This document shows positions 16,703-29,871 of a stretch of DNA of 64,000 bases, in pieces. The translations under genes and the position numbers were made by a program. Source of the DNA: Streptomyces sparsogenes (GTDB taxonomy: Bacteria; Actinomycetota; Actinomycetes; Streptomycetales; Streptomycetaceae). Where the stretch lies: assembly GCF_001704635.1 (NCBI RefSeq), contig NZ_MAXF01000107.1:1-64000 (forward strand), read 5' to 3'. The notes under the pieces were generated by a model. That model did not search any database. It saw only the letters and a list, made by a program, of their open reading frames with translations, and had not been told where the DNA came from. How positions within the stretch are numbered: position 1 is the first letter of the stretch; each line of letters opens with the position of its first letter.

Positions 16703-18078
16703 CGTCCCGTGCTCACGCGGCGACGGCCCGCCCCTCCTCGGAGGGGCGGGCCGTCGCCCGTACCCAAACGCTTCTCGAGGGTGAGAACGGAATCGGGACG
16801 GTCCGCAGGACCACGCTCCCCGGGGGCCTGCGCGTCGTCACCGAAACGCTGCCGTCGGTGCGCTCGGCCACCTTCGGCATCTGGGCCCACGTCGGCTCCC
16901 GCGACGAGACCCCGGCGCTCAACGGCGCCACCCACTACCTGGAGCACCTGCTCTTCAAGGGCACCCGGCGGCGCAGCGCGCTCGACATCTCCTCCGCCAT
17001 CGACGCGGTCGGCGGCGAGATGAACGCCTTCACCGCGAAGGAGTACACCTGCTACTACGCGCGGGTGCTCGACACCGATCTGCCGCTGGCCATCGACGTC
17101 GTCTGCGACATGCTGACCGGCTCGCTGATCGACGCCGCGGACGTGGAGGCCGAGCGCGGCGTCGTCCTGGAAGAGATCGCGATGACCGAGGACGACCCGG
17201 GTGACTGTGTGCACGACCTGTTCGCGCACACCATGCTCGGCGACACCCCCCTCGGCCGCCCGGTCCTCGGCACCGTCGACACCGTCAACGGCCTCGGCCG
17301 CGACCAGATCGCCCGCTTCTACAAGAAGCACTACGACCCCACCCACCTGGTGGTCGCCGCCGCGGGCAATGTGGACCACGCCGCGGTCGTCCGGCAGGTG
17401 CGCAAGGCGTTCGACAAGGCGGGCGCGCTGTCCCGTACGGACGCGGTGCCCGTCGCCCCGCGCGACGGCTCCCGCACCATCCGCGCGGCCGGGCGCGTCG
17501 AGGTGCAGGGGCGCAAGACCGAGCAGGCCCATGTCGTCCTCGGCATGCCCGGGATCGCGCGCACCGACGACCGGCGCTGGGCGCTCGGCGTCCTCAACAC
17601 GGCGCTCGGCGGCGGCATGAGCTCCCGCCTGTTCCAGGAGGTCCGCGAGAAGCGCGGGCTCGCCTACAGCGTCTACTCCTACACCTCGTCCTTCGCCGAC
17701 TGCGGTCTGTTCGGGGTGTACGCGGGCTGCCGCCCGAGCCAGGCGGCGGACGTCCTGAAGATCTGCCGCGACGAACTGGTCCACGTCGCCGAGCACGGGC
17801 TCACCGACGAGGAGCTGCGGCGCGCGGTGGGCCAGCTGAGGGGCTCCACGGTGCTGGGCCTGGAGGACACCGGCGCGCTGATGAACCGCATCGGCAAGAG
17901 CGAGCTGTGCTGGGGCGACCAGATGTCGGTGGACGACATGCTCGCCCGCATGGCCGCCGTCACCCCGGACGAGGTGCGCGAGGTGGCCCGCGATGTACTG
18001 GGACAGCGTCCTTCGCTGTCCGTCATCGGACCGCTGAAGGACAAGCAGGCGGCGCGCCTGCGGGAGGCAGTCGCCTAG
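16699..18078 (+). CDS. M16-family (insulinase/processing-peptidase-like) zinc protease
   Basis: A 459-aa protein with the inverted zinc motif HxxEH as HYLEH (near residue 80) and a downstream glutamate in VVLEEIAMTED, completing the zinc site. The C-terminal half has the partner-type M16 domain (GGGMSSRLFQEVREKRGLAYSVYS). It is probably a cytoplasmic peptidase, and a neighbour of pnp in many Gram-positives. The GTG at 16699 overlaps the pnp stop (GTGA), the only plausible start since no later in-frame start precedes the conserved LPGGLRVVTE. The first 20 codons span a 19-bp perfect hairpin, so the N-terminus may be shorter or translation coupled. Confidence 0.92.
   Translation: MTSRAHAATARPSSEGRAVARTQTLLEGENGIGTVRRTTLPGGLRVVTETLPSVRSATFGIWAHVGSRDETPALNGATHYLEHLLFKGTRRRSALDISSAIDAVGGEMNAFTAKEYTCYYARVLDTDLPLAIDVVCDMLTGSLIDAADVEAERGVVLEEIAMTEDDPGDCVHDLFAHTMLGDTPLGRPVLGTVDTVNGLGRDQIARFYKKHYDPTHLVVAAAGNVDHAAVVRQVRKAFDKAGALSRTDAVPVAPRDGSRTIRAAGRVEVQGRKTEQAHVVLGMPGIARTDDRRWALGVLNTALGGGMSSRLFQEVREKRGLAYSVYSYTSSFADCGLFGVYAGCRPSQAADVLKICRDELVHVAEHGLTDEELRRAVGQLRGSTVLGLEDTGALMNRIGKSELCWGDQMSVDDMLARMAAVTPDEVREVARDVLGQRPSLSVIGPLKDKQAARLREAVA
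16719..16758 (+). terminator. 19-bp perfect hairpin after pnp, inside the 5' end of the M16 gene
   Basis: Bases 16719-16737 pair perfectly with 16740-16758, leaving a 2-nt loop (or 18 bp with a CTCG tetraloop). It begins 16 bp after the pnp stop and looks like a pnp terminator or 3' stabiliser, yet it lies in the reading frame of the next gene. No U-run follows. Confidence 0.75.
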
Positions 18079-18139
18079 CCGGGCCCGCCGACCGGCCGGG
18101 CCCGCCGCACACCAGCGGACGACACGAGGGATTCGAACG

Positions 18140-18892
18140 ATGAGCAAGCTGCGCGTGGCCGTTCTCGGCGCCAAGGGCCGGATCGGTTCCGAGGCCGTAC
18201 GAGCCGTGGAGGCCGCCGAGGACATGGAGCTGGTCGCCGCGCTCGGCCGGGGCGACAAGCTGGAGACGATGGTCGAGGCCGGCGCCGAGGTCGCGGTGGA
18301 GCTGACCGACCCCGAGTCGGTCATGGGCAATCTCGACTTCTGCGTCCGCCACGGCATCCACGGCGTCGTGGGCACCACCGGCTGGACGGACGAGCGGCTG
18401 GCGCGGCTGCGCGGATGGCTGGACGCCGCCCCCGGCACCGGCGTCCTCATCGCGCCGAACTTCTCCATCGGCGCCGTGCTGACCATGCGGTTCGCCCGGC
18501 AGGCCGCCCGCTTCTTCGAGTCGGTCGAGGTCATCGAGCTGCACCACCCGAACAAGGCGGACGCCCCCTCGGGCACCGCGACGCGCACCGCGCAGCTGAT
18601 CGCGGAGGCCCGGGAGCAGGCGGGCTGCGCCCCGCAGCCGGACGCCACGAGCACGGCCCTGGACGGCGCGCGCGGCGCCGATGTGGACGGGGTGCCGGTG
18701 CACTCGGTGCGGCTGCGCGGGCTCCTGGCCCACCAGGAGGTGCTGCTCGGCGGCGAGGGCGAGACCCTCACCATCCGGCACGACTCGACGCATCACAGCA
18801 GCTTCATGCCCGGCGTGCTGCTGGGGGTGCGGCGCGTGGTGTCCGCCCCCGGCCTGACGCTCGGGCTGGAACACTTCCTCGATCTGGACTGA
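18140..18892 (+). CDS. dapB: 4-hydroxy-tetrahydrodipicolinate reductase
   Basis: A 250-aa enzyme of the lysine/diaminopimelate pathway, reducing the DapA product with NAD(P)H in the cytoplasm. The Rossmann motif VLGAKGRIG opens the protein. The catalytic signature HHPNKADAPSGTA (near residue 135) carries the substrate-binding His and Lys. Full family length. GAGGGA precedes the ATG. It follows the M16 gene by 61 bp and is separated from dapA by about 2.6 kb with thyX between. Confidence 0.97.
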   Translation: MSKLRVAVLGAKGRIGSEAVRAVEAAEDMELVAALGRGDKLETMVEAGAEVAVELTDPESVMGNLDFCVRHGIHGVVGTTGWTDERLARLRGWLDAAPGTGVLIAPNFSIGAVLTMRFARQAARFFESVEVIELHHPNKADAPSGTATRTAQLIAEAREQAGCAPQPDATSTALDGARGADVDGVPVHSVRLRGLLAHQEVLLGGEGETLTIRHDSTHHSSFMPGVLLGVRRVVSAPGLTLGLEHFLDLD

Positions 18893-18901
18893 GACACAGC
18901 G

Positions 18902-19360
18902 GTGCGCGCAAAGATCACGTATTTCGTCCTCGCGGCCGTCCTGGTCGTGTACTTCGTCCTGGTCGGCAGCCGGGGCGTCATGCTCATCGAACAGGGCACG
19001 CCGGTGACCGTGGCCTTCGGCGTGGCCGTGCTGGTGCTGCCGCTCATCGGCTTCTGGTTCCTGTGGAAGACGACGGTCTTCGCGCGCAGCGCGGACCGGC
19101 TGGCCCGGGAGCTGGAGGCCGAGGGCGGCCTTCCGGTCGACGAGCTGGTACGGACGCCCGGCGGGCGGATCGACCGGGACTCGGCGGACGCGGTGTTCGC
19201 CAAGCGGCGGGCCGAGACGGAGGAGTCGCCGGACGACTGGCGCTCGTGGTTCCGGCTGGCCGTCGCCTATCACGACGCGCGGGACACGGCGCGCGCCCGC
19301 AAGGCGATGCAGCGCGCCATCGCCCTGCACGACGGACGGCCGGTGCGGTCCCGGGGCTGA
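18902..19360 (+). CDS. Two-TM membrane protein with short TPR-like C-terminus
   Basis: A 152-aa protein starting at GTG 18902, nine bases after dapB, so probably cotranscribed. Hydrophobic segments at about 5-22 and 38-58 are followed by a cytoplasmic region ending in a helical stretch (DDWRSWFRLAVAYHDARDTA, then ARKAMQRAIAL) resembling a single tetratricopeptide repeat. It is conserved next to dapB in Streptomyces as I recall. No enzymatic motif is visible and its role is unknown. Confidence 0.8.
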   Translation: MRAKITYFVLAAVLVVYFVLVGSRGVMLIEQGTPVTVAFGVAVLVLPLIGFWFLWKTTVFARSADRLARELEAEGGLPVDELVRTPGGRIDRDSADAVFAKRRAETEESPDDWRSWFRLAVAYHDARDTARARKAMQRAIALHDGRPVRSRG

Positions 19361-19368
19361 CCGGGACC
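19347..19368 (+). terminator. Hairpin at the end of the dapB unit
   Basis: An 8-bp stem (19347-19354 with 19361-19368) with a 6-nt loop contains the stop codon of the TPR-like gene. No U-run follows, so terminator activity is uncertain. Confidence 0.4.
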
Positions 19369-19464
19369 GCCGCGCCGGGGCGAACCGCCGGCCCCCTGAC
19401 CCGCGGGCCCGGACGGCGAGCGGGGCAGCGGGCGGGCGGCGCAGTGGGCGAGAGCGGTCCGGTC

Positions 19465-20019
19465 TCAGCGGTACCGGTCCGCCCAGCCCTCGATCGCGTC
19501 GGCCGCCATGCGGAAGGCCTCGGGACGGCCGAGGAAGTCGGCGCTGTGGTCGGTGAGGGCCACCGTCGGAGCCCCGCCGCCGACCCGCTCGACGAGCACC
19601 GCCTGGCCCTGGACGCTGCGCGGCAGCCCCAGCCACCGCACCGGCTGCTGGACGGTGCGTATCGCCGCGACCTCCGGCCAGCGCACCGTCGTGGCCGAGA
19701 GCAGGCCCGTCAGCCGGAGCCCCTCCTCGTCCATCCACACCCCCGTCCGCACCAGCCGGACGGCGCCCAGGATCACCAGAACGGCGGCCGCCACGCAGAT
19801 GCCCGCGGCGGGGACCGACCCCGCGAACGCGATGATCATCGCGGAGAACAGCACATACGAGGCGAGCAGCAGCAGGAGCGCGGCTCCGCCGACCCTCCAG
19901 GGCCCCGGCCGGTACGGGCGGCGCCGGCGGCCGGGGTCCTCGTACGGGAGGGGGGCCGCGGCGGCCGCCGGTCCGTCTTCGTCAAGGGCGCGGTCCGCTG
20001 TCAGGAAGGGCAGGGGCAC
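19465..20019 (-). CDS. PH-domain-like membrane protein
   Basis: A 184-aa protein with a proline/arginine-rich N-terminal tail, two close hydrophobic segments (about 45-65 and 70-90), and a C-terminal region (VWMDEEGLRLTGLL, VRWPEVAAIRTV) with the pattern of bacterial PH domains (bPH, formerly DUF2581-like) that follow a membrane hairpin. It starts at GTG 20019. It is transcribed towards dapB. The function of this family is not known; the fold assignment comes from pattern only. Confidence 0.75.
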   Translation of the reverse strand: MPLPFLTADRALDEDGPAAAAAPLPYEDPGRRRRPYRPGPWRVGGAALLLLLASYVLFSAMIIAFAGSVPAAGICVAAAVLVILGAVRLVRTGVWMDEEGLRLTGLLSATTVRWPEVAAIRTVQQPVRWLGLPRSVQGQAVLVERVGGGAPTVALTDHSADFLGRPEAFRMAADAIEGWADRYR

Positions 20020-20082
20020 GGATGGTCCTCACTCACACACACGTCCGGATGGGCCTGTGGTGGGTGAGGCTATCCCAGGGGC

Positions 20083-20325
20083 TCAGCGCCCGTTGGACGC
20101 CTCCGACTGCTGCACCTGGTGGGTGGTCCGCGGCCCGGTCTCGAGCGCGGGCAGCCCGAACAGCAGCGACCCCACGAACCCGGCGATGATCGTCAGGCCG
20201 ATGAGGGTACGGCCCGCTATCTGCGACGGGGTGGCGCGGGGGCGGGGCGGCGGGGTGACGTTGCTGCGGAACCGGTCGGCTTCGGCGATGAAGGCGAAGG
20301 GCACGGGCTCGCGCCGGCGGAACAT
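20083..20325 (-). CDS. Small single-TM membrane protein
   Basis: An 80-aa protein starting at ATG 20325 with AAGGAGA upstream; this ribosome-binding site decides the start over much longer open frames. A basic N-terminus (MFRRREPVPF), a proline-rich linker and one hydrophobic segment (about residues 40-60) are followed by a short polar tail. It lies divergent to thyX and is conserved there in Streptomyces as I recall. Unknown function. Confidence 0.75.
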   Translation of the reverse strand: MFRRREPVPFAFIAEADRFRSNVTPPPRPRATPSQIAGRTLIGLTIIAGFVGSLLFGLPALETGPRTTHQVQQSEASNGR

Positions 20326-20520
20326 ACGGGGGCTCTCCTTGGAACCTCGAAGTGGGCACTTCTGTACTTCTGTCAGTAGGACGTGTGAACGAGGGGCGAG
20401 GTGCCCTATTTCGGCGACTTCAGTCAACATTTTCACCGCTGCCACCTGGCCGGAGGGGATGTCGGTGGGGGCCCGTAAGCTGGGCGCGCCCCGAGCGATG
20501 AGAGATGGAAGGACCCGCCG

Positions 20521-21261
20521 GTGACCGAGACCCCCGCCGAGAGCGAGAAGGCCAGCTTCCGCAGCGATGTGACCGTCGAGCTGGTCAAGCACAGCACGGC
20601 CGACTCCGACGTCCTGTGGGCCGCCCGGGTGTCCACGGCCGGTGAGCAGTCCCTCGAGGAGCTCACCAAGGACCCGGAGCGTTCCAAGGGGCTGATCAAC
20701 TTCCTGATGCGGGACCGGCACGGCAGCCCCTTCGAGCACAACTCGATGACCTTCTTCATCAACGCCCCGATCTTCGTCTTCCGGGAGTTCATGCGGCACC
20801 GCGTGGGCTGGTCGTACAACGAGGAGTCCGGCCGCTACCGCGAGCTCCAGCCGGTCTTCTACGTCCCCGGGGAGGCCCGCAAGCTGGTCCAGCGGGGCCG
20901 CCCGGGCAAGTACGAGTTCGTGGAGGGCACCCAGGCGCAGCAGGAGCTGACCGGCCGGGTGATGGAGGACGCCTACCGCCACGCCTACGAGGCGTACCAG
21001 GAGATGCTGGCGGCCGGCGTGGCCCGCGAGGTGGCCCGCTCGGTCCTGCCCGTCGGCCTGTTCTCCTCCATGTACGCCACGTGCAACGCGCGATCGCTGA
21101 TGCACTTCCTCGGCCTGCGCACCCAGCACGAGCAGGCCGCCGTGCCCTCCTTCCCGCAGCGGGAGATCGAGATGGTCGGCGAGAAGATGGAGGCGATCTG
21201 GGCCGAGCTGATGCCGCTCACCTACGCCGCCTTCAACGCCAATGGGCGCGTCGCCCCGTAG
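20521..21261 (+). CDS. thyX: Flavin-dependent thymidylate synthase ThyX
   Basis: A 246-aa FAD enzyme that methylates dUMP to dTMP using methylene-tetrahydrofolate and NADPH, without making dihydrofolate. The ThyX signature begins at R92: RHRVGWSYNEESGRY. It has eight residues between RHR and Ser instead of the textbook seven. Downstream RSVLPVGLFSSMYATCNARS and RTQHEQAA match the substrate-binding region. GTG start with GGAAGGA upstream. A TAAGCT hexamer at 20476-20481 may be its -10. It is located between dapB and dapA as in other streptomycetes. Confidence 0.97.
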   Translation: MTETPAESEKASFRSDVTVELVKHSTADSDVLWAARVSTAGEQSLEELTKDPERSKGLINFLMRDRHGSPFEHNSMTFFINAPIFVFREFMRHRVGWSYNEESGRYRELQPVFYVPGEARKLVQRGRPGKYEFVEGTQAQQELTGRVMEDAYRHAYEAYQEMLAAGVAREVARSVLPVGLFSSMYATCNARSLMHFLGLRTQHEQAAVPSFPQREIEMVGEKMEAIWAELMPLTYAAFNANGRVAP

Positions 21262-21333
21262 CGCGGCCCGTGCCGTTCCTCGGGGCGGAAACCGGACACT
21301 CCCCGGACGGATCACGCCCCCGAGGTGTCCGTA

Positions 21334-21363
21334 TTGCGGCGTTTCGTGAAGTTCATCTAGGCT
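21334..21363 (+). promoter_or_regulatory. Candidate promoter upstream of dapA
   Basis: TTGCGG (21334-21339) and TAGGCT (21358-21363) are separated by 18 bp, a good vegetative-promoter pattern. Transcripts would begin just before the 17-bp hairpin at 21372, so this would give either a structured leader or an attenuated transcript. Confidence 0.4.
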
Positions 21364-21371
21364 GAACAAAC

Positions 21372-21415
21372 GGATCCGGCACTGCCTGAACCCCCGAGCA
21401 GGCAGTGCCGGGTCC
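21372..21415 (+). terminator. Long hairpin between thyX and dapA
   Basis: A 17-bp stem (21372-21388 with 21399-21415, one G-U pair) closes a 10-nt loop. It lies 110 bp after thyX and probably terminates it. Because a promoter-like pair lies just upstream, it could instead be an attenuator in a dapA leader. Confidence 0.7.
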
Positions 21416-21469
21416 CATACCGCCGCCCCGGTCGCCGCCCCGAGCGAGCACCGCGAGGCGCGCTACGAG

Positions 21470-21475
21470 TAGCGT
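21470..21475 (+). promoter_or_regulatory. -10 element giving a probable leaderless dapA mRNA
   Basis: TAGCGT ends seven bases before the dapA ATG, and no ribosome-binding site is present. This places the likely transcription start at or next to the initiation codon, as in Streptomyces leaderless transcripts. Confidence 0.5.
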
Positions 21476-21482
21476 GGGACCC

Positions 21483-22382
21483 ATGGCACCGACATCCACA
21501 TCGCAGACCCCTTTCGGGCGGGTGCTGACCGCCATGGTCACGCCATTCACCGCTGACGGCGCGCTCGACCTCGACGGCGCTCAGCGACTCGCCGCCCATC
21601 TGGTGGACGCCGGCAATGACGGCCTGGTCGTCAACGGCACCACCGGCGAGTCCCCCACCACCAGCGATGCGGAGAAAGCCGAGCTCGTACGAGCCGTGGT
21701 GGAAGCGGTCGGTGACCGCGCCCACGTCGTGGCCGGAGCGGGTACCAACGACACCCGGCACAGCGTCGACCTCGCCCGCGCCGCCGAGCAGGCCGGCGCC
21801 CATGGCCTCCTGGCGGTCACGCCGTACTACAGCAAGCCTCCGCAGGAGGGGCTCCTGCGGCACTTCACGGCCATCGCCGACGCCACCGAGCTGCCGGTCA
21901 TGCTCTACGACATCCCCGGCCGCAGCGGCGTGCCGATCAGCACCGAGACCATCGTCCGGCTCGCCGAGCACCCGCGCATCATCGCCAACAAGGACGCCAA
22001 GGGCGACCTCGGCCGCGCGAGCTGGGCCATCGCCCGGTCCGGCCTGGCCTGGTACTCCGGCGACGACATGCTCAACCTGCCGCTGCTGTCCGTCGGCGCC
22101 ATCGGCTTCGTCTCCGTGGTCGGCCACCTCGTCACCCCGGAGCTGCGCGCGCTGCTCGAGGCCCATCTGGCGGGCGATGTCGCCAAGGCCACCGAGATCC
22201 ACCAGAAGCTTCTCCCGGTCTTCACCGGGATGTTCCGCACCCAGGGCGTCATCACGACGAAGGCCGCGCTCGCCCTCCAGGGCCTGCCGGCCGGGCCGCT
22301 GCGGCTGCCGCTCGTCGAGCTCACCGCCGAGGAAACGGAACAGCTCAAGCGCGATCTGGCTGCCGGCGGGGTACAGCTGTAA
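21483..22382 (+). CDS. dapA: 4-hydroxy-tetrahydrodipicolinate synthase
   Basis: A 299-aa class I aldolase-type enzyme condensing pyruvate with aspartate semialdehyde, the first committed step to lysine and diaminopimelate for peptidoglycan. The Schiff-base lysine is K170 in IIANKDAKGD, and the catalytic tyrosine is Y142 in MLYDIPGRSG. GTTGESPT forms the carboxylate-binding site. The ATG at 21483 has no Shine-Dalgarno sequence but a -10 just upstream. It precedes RNase J by 126 bp, an arrangement common in actinobacteria. Confidence 0.97.
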   Translation: MAPTSTSQTPFGRVLTAMVTPFTADGALDLDGAQRLAAHLVDAGNDGLVVNGTTGESPTTSDAEKAELVRAVVEAVGDRAHVVAGAGTNDTRHSVDLARAAEQAGAHGLLAVTPYYSKPPQEGLLRHFTAIADATELPVMLYDIPGRSGVPISTETIVRLAEHPRIIANKDAKGDLGRASWAIARSGLAWYSGDDMLNLPLLSVGAIGFVSVVGHLVTPELRALLEAHLAGDVAKATEIHQKLLPVFTGMFRTQGVITTKAALALQGLPAGPLRLPLVELTAEETEQLKRDLAAGGVQL

Positions 22383-22508
22383 CCAGACGCGCGCTTTTCA
22401 CACCTTCGTACTTCACAACTACATACAGACACATCAAGCAAGTGCACGAATGTCACGCGCGCCATGTGCCCCAGGGGGGCACGTGGCGTGTGTGGTGAGG
22501 AGAGTCTT

Positions 22509-24194
22509 TTGAGCCATCCGCATCCTGAACTCGGCCCTCCGCCGAAGCTCCCCCAGGGGGGACTGCGCGTCATCCCGCTCGGCGGGCTCGGCGAGATCGG
22601 CCGCAACATGACGGTCTTCGAGTACGGCGGCCGGCTGCTGATCGTCGACTGCGGAGTGCTTTTCCCCGAGGAGGAGCAGCCCGGAGTCGACTTGATCCTG
22701 CCGGACTTCACCTGCATCCGGGACCGGCTCGACGACATCGACGGCATCGTGCTCACGCACGGCCACGAGGATCACATCGGCGGCGTCCCGTTCCTGCTCC
22801 GCGAGAAGCCGGACATCCCACTGATCGGCTCCAAGCTGACCCTCGCCCTGATCGAGGCGAAGCTCCAGGAGCACCGCATCCGCCCGTACACGCTCGAGGT
22901 GGAGGAGGGCCGGCGTGAGCGCATCGGCCCCTTCGACTGCGAGTTCGTGGCGGTGAACCACTCCATCCCCGACGCCCTCGCCGTCGCCATCCGCACCCCG
23001 GCCGGCATGGCCGTGCACACCGGCGACTTCAAGATGGACCAGCTGCCGCTCGACGGCCGCCTCACGGACCTGCCCGCCTTCGCGAAGCTGGGAGAGGAAG
23101 GCATCGACCTCCTGCTCTCCGACTCCACGAACGCCGAGGTCCCCGGCTTCGTCCCGCCCGAGCGCGACATCTCCGGCGTGCTGCGCCAGGTCTTCGCGGA
23201 CGCCCAGAAGCGGATCATCGTGGCGAGCTTCGCCAGCCACGTCCACCGCATCCAGCAGATCCTCGACGCGGCCCACGAGTACGGGAGGCGAGTCGCCTTC
23301 GTCGGCCGCTCGATGGTCCGCAACATGGGCATCGCCCGCGACCTGGGCTATCTGCGGGTCCCGGCCGGACTCGTCGTCGATGTGAAGGCCCTCGACGACC
23401 TGCCGGACGACGAGATCGTCCTCGTCTGCACGGGCTCCCAGGGCGAGCCGATGGCCGCGCTGTCCCGGATGGCCAACCGCGATCACCAGATCCGCATCGT
23501 CCAGGGCGACACGGTGATCCTCGCGTCCTCGCTCATCCCGGGCAACGAGAACGCCGTCTATCGCGTGATCAACGGCCTGAGCCGGTGGGGCGCCAACGTC
23601 GTCCACAAGGGCAACGCCAAGGTCCATGTCTCCGGGCACGCCTCGGCCGGGGAGCTGCTGTACTTCTACAACATCTGCAAGCCCCGGAACCTGATGCCGG
23701 TGCACGGTGAATGGCGGCATCTGCGCGCCAACGCCGAGCTGGGCGCGCTGACCGGCGTGCCCAAGAACCGCTGCGTCATCGCCGAGGACGGGGTGGTGGT
23801 CGACCTGGTCGACGGCGTCGCGAGGATCGTCGGCAAGGTGCAGGCGGGCTATGTGTACGTCGACGGCCTCTCGGTCGGAGACGTCACCGAGACCTCGCTC
23901 AAGGACCGCCGCATCCTCGGCGAGGAGGGCATCATCTCGGTCTTCGTGGTCGTCGACAGCACGACCGGCAAGATCGTGGGCGGCCCGCACATCCAGGCGC
24001 GGGGCTCCGGCATCGAGGACTCGGCCTTCGCCGCGGTCATCCCGAAGATCGAGGAGTCCCTGGCCAAGTCGGCCTCGGACGGCGTCGCCGAGCCCCACCA
24101 GCTGCAGCAGCTGGTGCGCCGCTCGGTGGGCAAGTGGGTGTCCGACAGCTACCGCCGGCGCCCGATGATCCTCCCTGTGGTCGTTGAGGTCTGA
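22509..24194 (+). CDS. rnj: Ribonuclease J
   Basis: A 561-aa metallo-beta-lactamase/beta-CASP nuclease with endo- and 5' exonuclease activity in mRNA decay and rRNA processing. The zinc motif HGHEDHIGG begins at H84. Further metal ligands appear in HTGDFKMD and SDSTNAE. The beta-CASP region includes GSQGEPMAAL and HVSGHAS. I chose the TTG at 22509 because GAGGAG precedes it and its SHPHPELGPPPKL start matches Streptomyces RNase J; the frame is open upstream to 22464. Two terminator hairpins follow. Confidence 0.96.
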   Translation: MSHPHPELGPPPKLPQGGLRVIPLGGLGEIGRNMTVFEYGGRLLIVDCGVLFPEEEQPGVDLILPDFTCIRDRLDDIDGIVLTHGHEDHIGGVPFLLREKPDIPLIGSKLTLALIEAKLQEHRIRPYTLEVEEGRRERIGPFDCEFVAVNHSIPDALAVAIRTPAGMAVHTGDFKMDQLPLDGRLTDLPAFAKLGEEGIDLLLSDSTNAEVPGFVPPERDISGVLRQVFADAQKRIIVASFASHVHRIQQILDAAHEYGRRVAFVGRSMVRNMGIARDLGYLRVPAGLVVDVKALDDLPDDEIVLVCTGSQGEPMAALSRMANRDHQIRIVQGDTVILASSLIPGNENAVYRVINGLSRWGANVVHKGNAKVHVSGHASAGELLYFYNICKPRNLMPVHGEWRHLRANAELGALTGVPKNRCVIAEDGVVVDLVDGVARIVGKVQAGYVYVDGLSVGDVTETSLKDRRILGEEGIISVFVVVDSTTGKIVGGPHIQARGSGIEDSAFAAVIPKIEESLAKSASDGVAEPHQLQQLVRRSVGKWVSDSYRRRPMILPVVVEV

Positions 24195-24200
24195 CGCCGA

Positions 24201-24223
24201 CTCAGCGCCTGACCGGCGCTGAG
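24201..24223 (+). terminator. First hairpin after RNase J gene
   Basis: A 9-bp stem (24201-24209 with 24215-24223) with a TGACC loop begins seven bases after the rnj stop. It forms the first of two tandem hairpins protecting the rRNA promoter from read-through. Confidence 0.6.
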
Positions 24224-24227
24224 CCAC

Positions 24228-24265
24228 GAGCGGGGCTCCCCGATTTGCATCCGGGAGCCCCGCTC
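24228..24265 (+). terminator. Second hairpin after RNase J gene
   Basis: A 13-bp stem (24228-24240 with 24253-24265) with a 12-nt loop, immediately after the first hairpin. Together they likely insulate the rRNA operon. Confidence 0.75.
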
Positions 24266-24627
24266 CAGTACGTTTACGGCTCCGCCAGAGGGGAACCCCG
24301 AGCACTCAGCGTGCCGGGTGAGCCCGGAAGGCGGGTGGGAATCCGGCCCAAAGAATTCTGATAAAGTCGGAGACACCGAAGGGAAGCGCCCGGAGAAACC
24401 GGTGAAACGGTTTCGAAGGAAGCGTCCGTTCCTTGAGAACTCAACAGTGTGCCAAAAGTCAACGCCAGATATGTTGATACCCCGTACGGTCGGCCGGTCT
24501 GATTCGGATCGTCTGATCGGACGAGGTTCCTTTGAAGAAACACACACAGCGAGGACGCTGTGAGCGGGCTGGATTATTCCTCCGGCCTGCTCCGCTCTCG
24601 TGGTGTTGCCGGGATAGCCCGGAAGCA
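24266..24627 (+). promoter_or_regulatory. rRNA operon promoter and leader
   Basis: The region before 16S carries the conserved Streptomyces rrn leader. CTGATAAAGTCGG contains TAAAGT (24362-24367), which I take as a -10, though no good -35 lies at normal spacing. Further on are CCTTGAGAACTCAACA (about 24432) and GGTTCCTTTGAAGAAA (about 24525), similar to boxA-type antitermination sites. Hairpins follow at 24546-24561, 24562-24592 (12-bp stem with two wobbles) and 24609-24622, probably part of pre-16S processing. No coding gene is supported in these 362 bases. Confidence 0.65.
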
Positions 24628-29557
<4,930 letters not shown>

Positions 29558-29564
29558 CTCAGTT

Positions 29565-29580
29565 GCTCGCGTCCACTGTG
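29565..29580 (+). repeat. Right arm of the 23S processing stem
   Basis: GCTCGCGTCCACTGTG pairs perfectly with 26417-26432. It begins a few bases after the mature 23S end and precedes the 5S spacer. Confidence 0.85.
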
Positions 29581-29647
29581 TTGGTTCTGAAGTAACGACC
29601 ATGTGCTGGCCCGTTCTCGGGTTGGGCTGGTTTGTTTTCTTCATAGT

Positions 29648-29766
29648 GTTTCGGTGGTCATTGCGTTAGGGAAACGCCCGGTTACATTCCGAACCCGGAA
29701 GCTAAGCCTTTCAGCGCCGATGGTACTGCAGGGGGGACCCTGTGGGAGAGTAGGACGCCGCCGAAC
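29648..29766 (+). rRNA. rrf: 5S ribosomal RNA
   Basis: About 119 bases with the actinobacterial 5S pattern: GTTTCGGTGGTCATTGCG at the 5' end, CCGAACCCGGAAGCTAAGC in the loop B/C region, and GGGAGAGTAGGACGCCGCCG at the 3' end pairing with the 5' end. It closes the rRNA operon. Confidence 0.95.
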
Positions 29767-29775
29767 AAATTTTAC

Positions 29776-29817
29776 AGAGAGCCCTGTCGGGAACTTCGGT
29801 TCCCGACAGGGCTCTCT
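29776..29817 (+). terminator. rRNA operon terminator
   Basis: A perfect 19-bp stem (29776-29794 with 29799-29817) with a TTCG tetraloop, followed by TTTTGTTG: a textbook intrinsic terminator ten bases after 5S. Confidence 0.95.
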
Positions 29818-29871
29818 TTTGTTGTGCTGCGGGCCACTCGGTGTTCATGTTGCCTGGGCACGATGCCAGCC

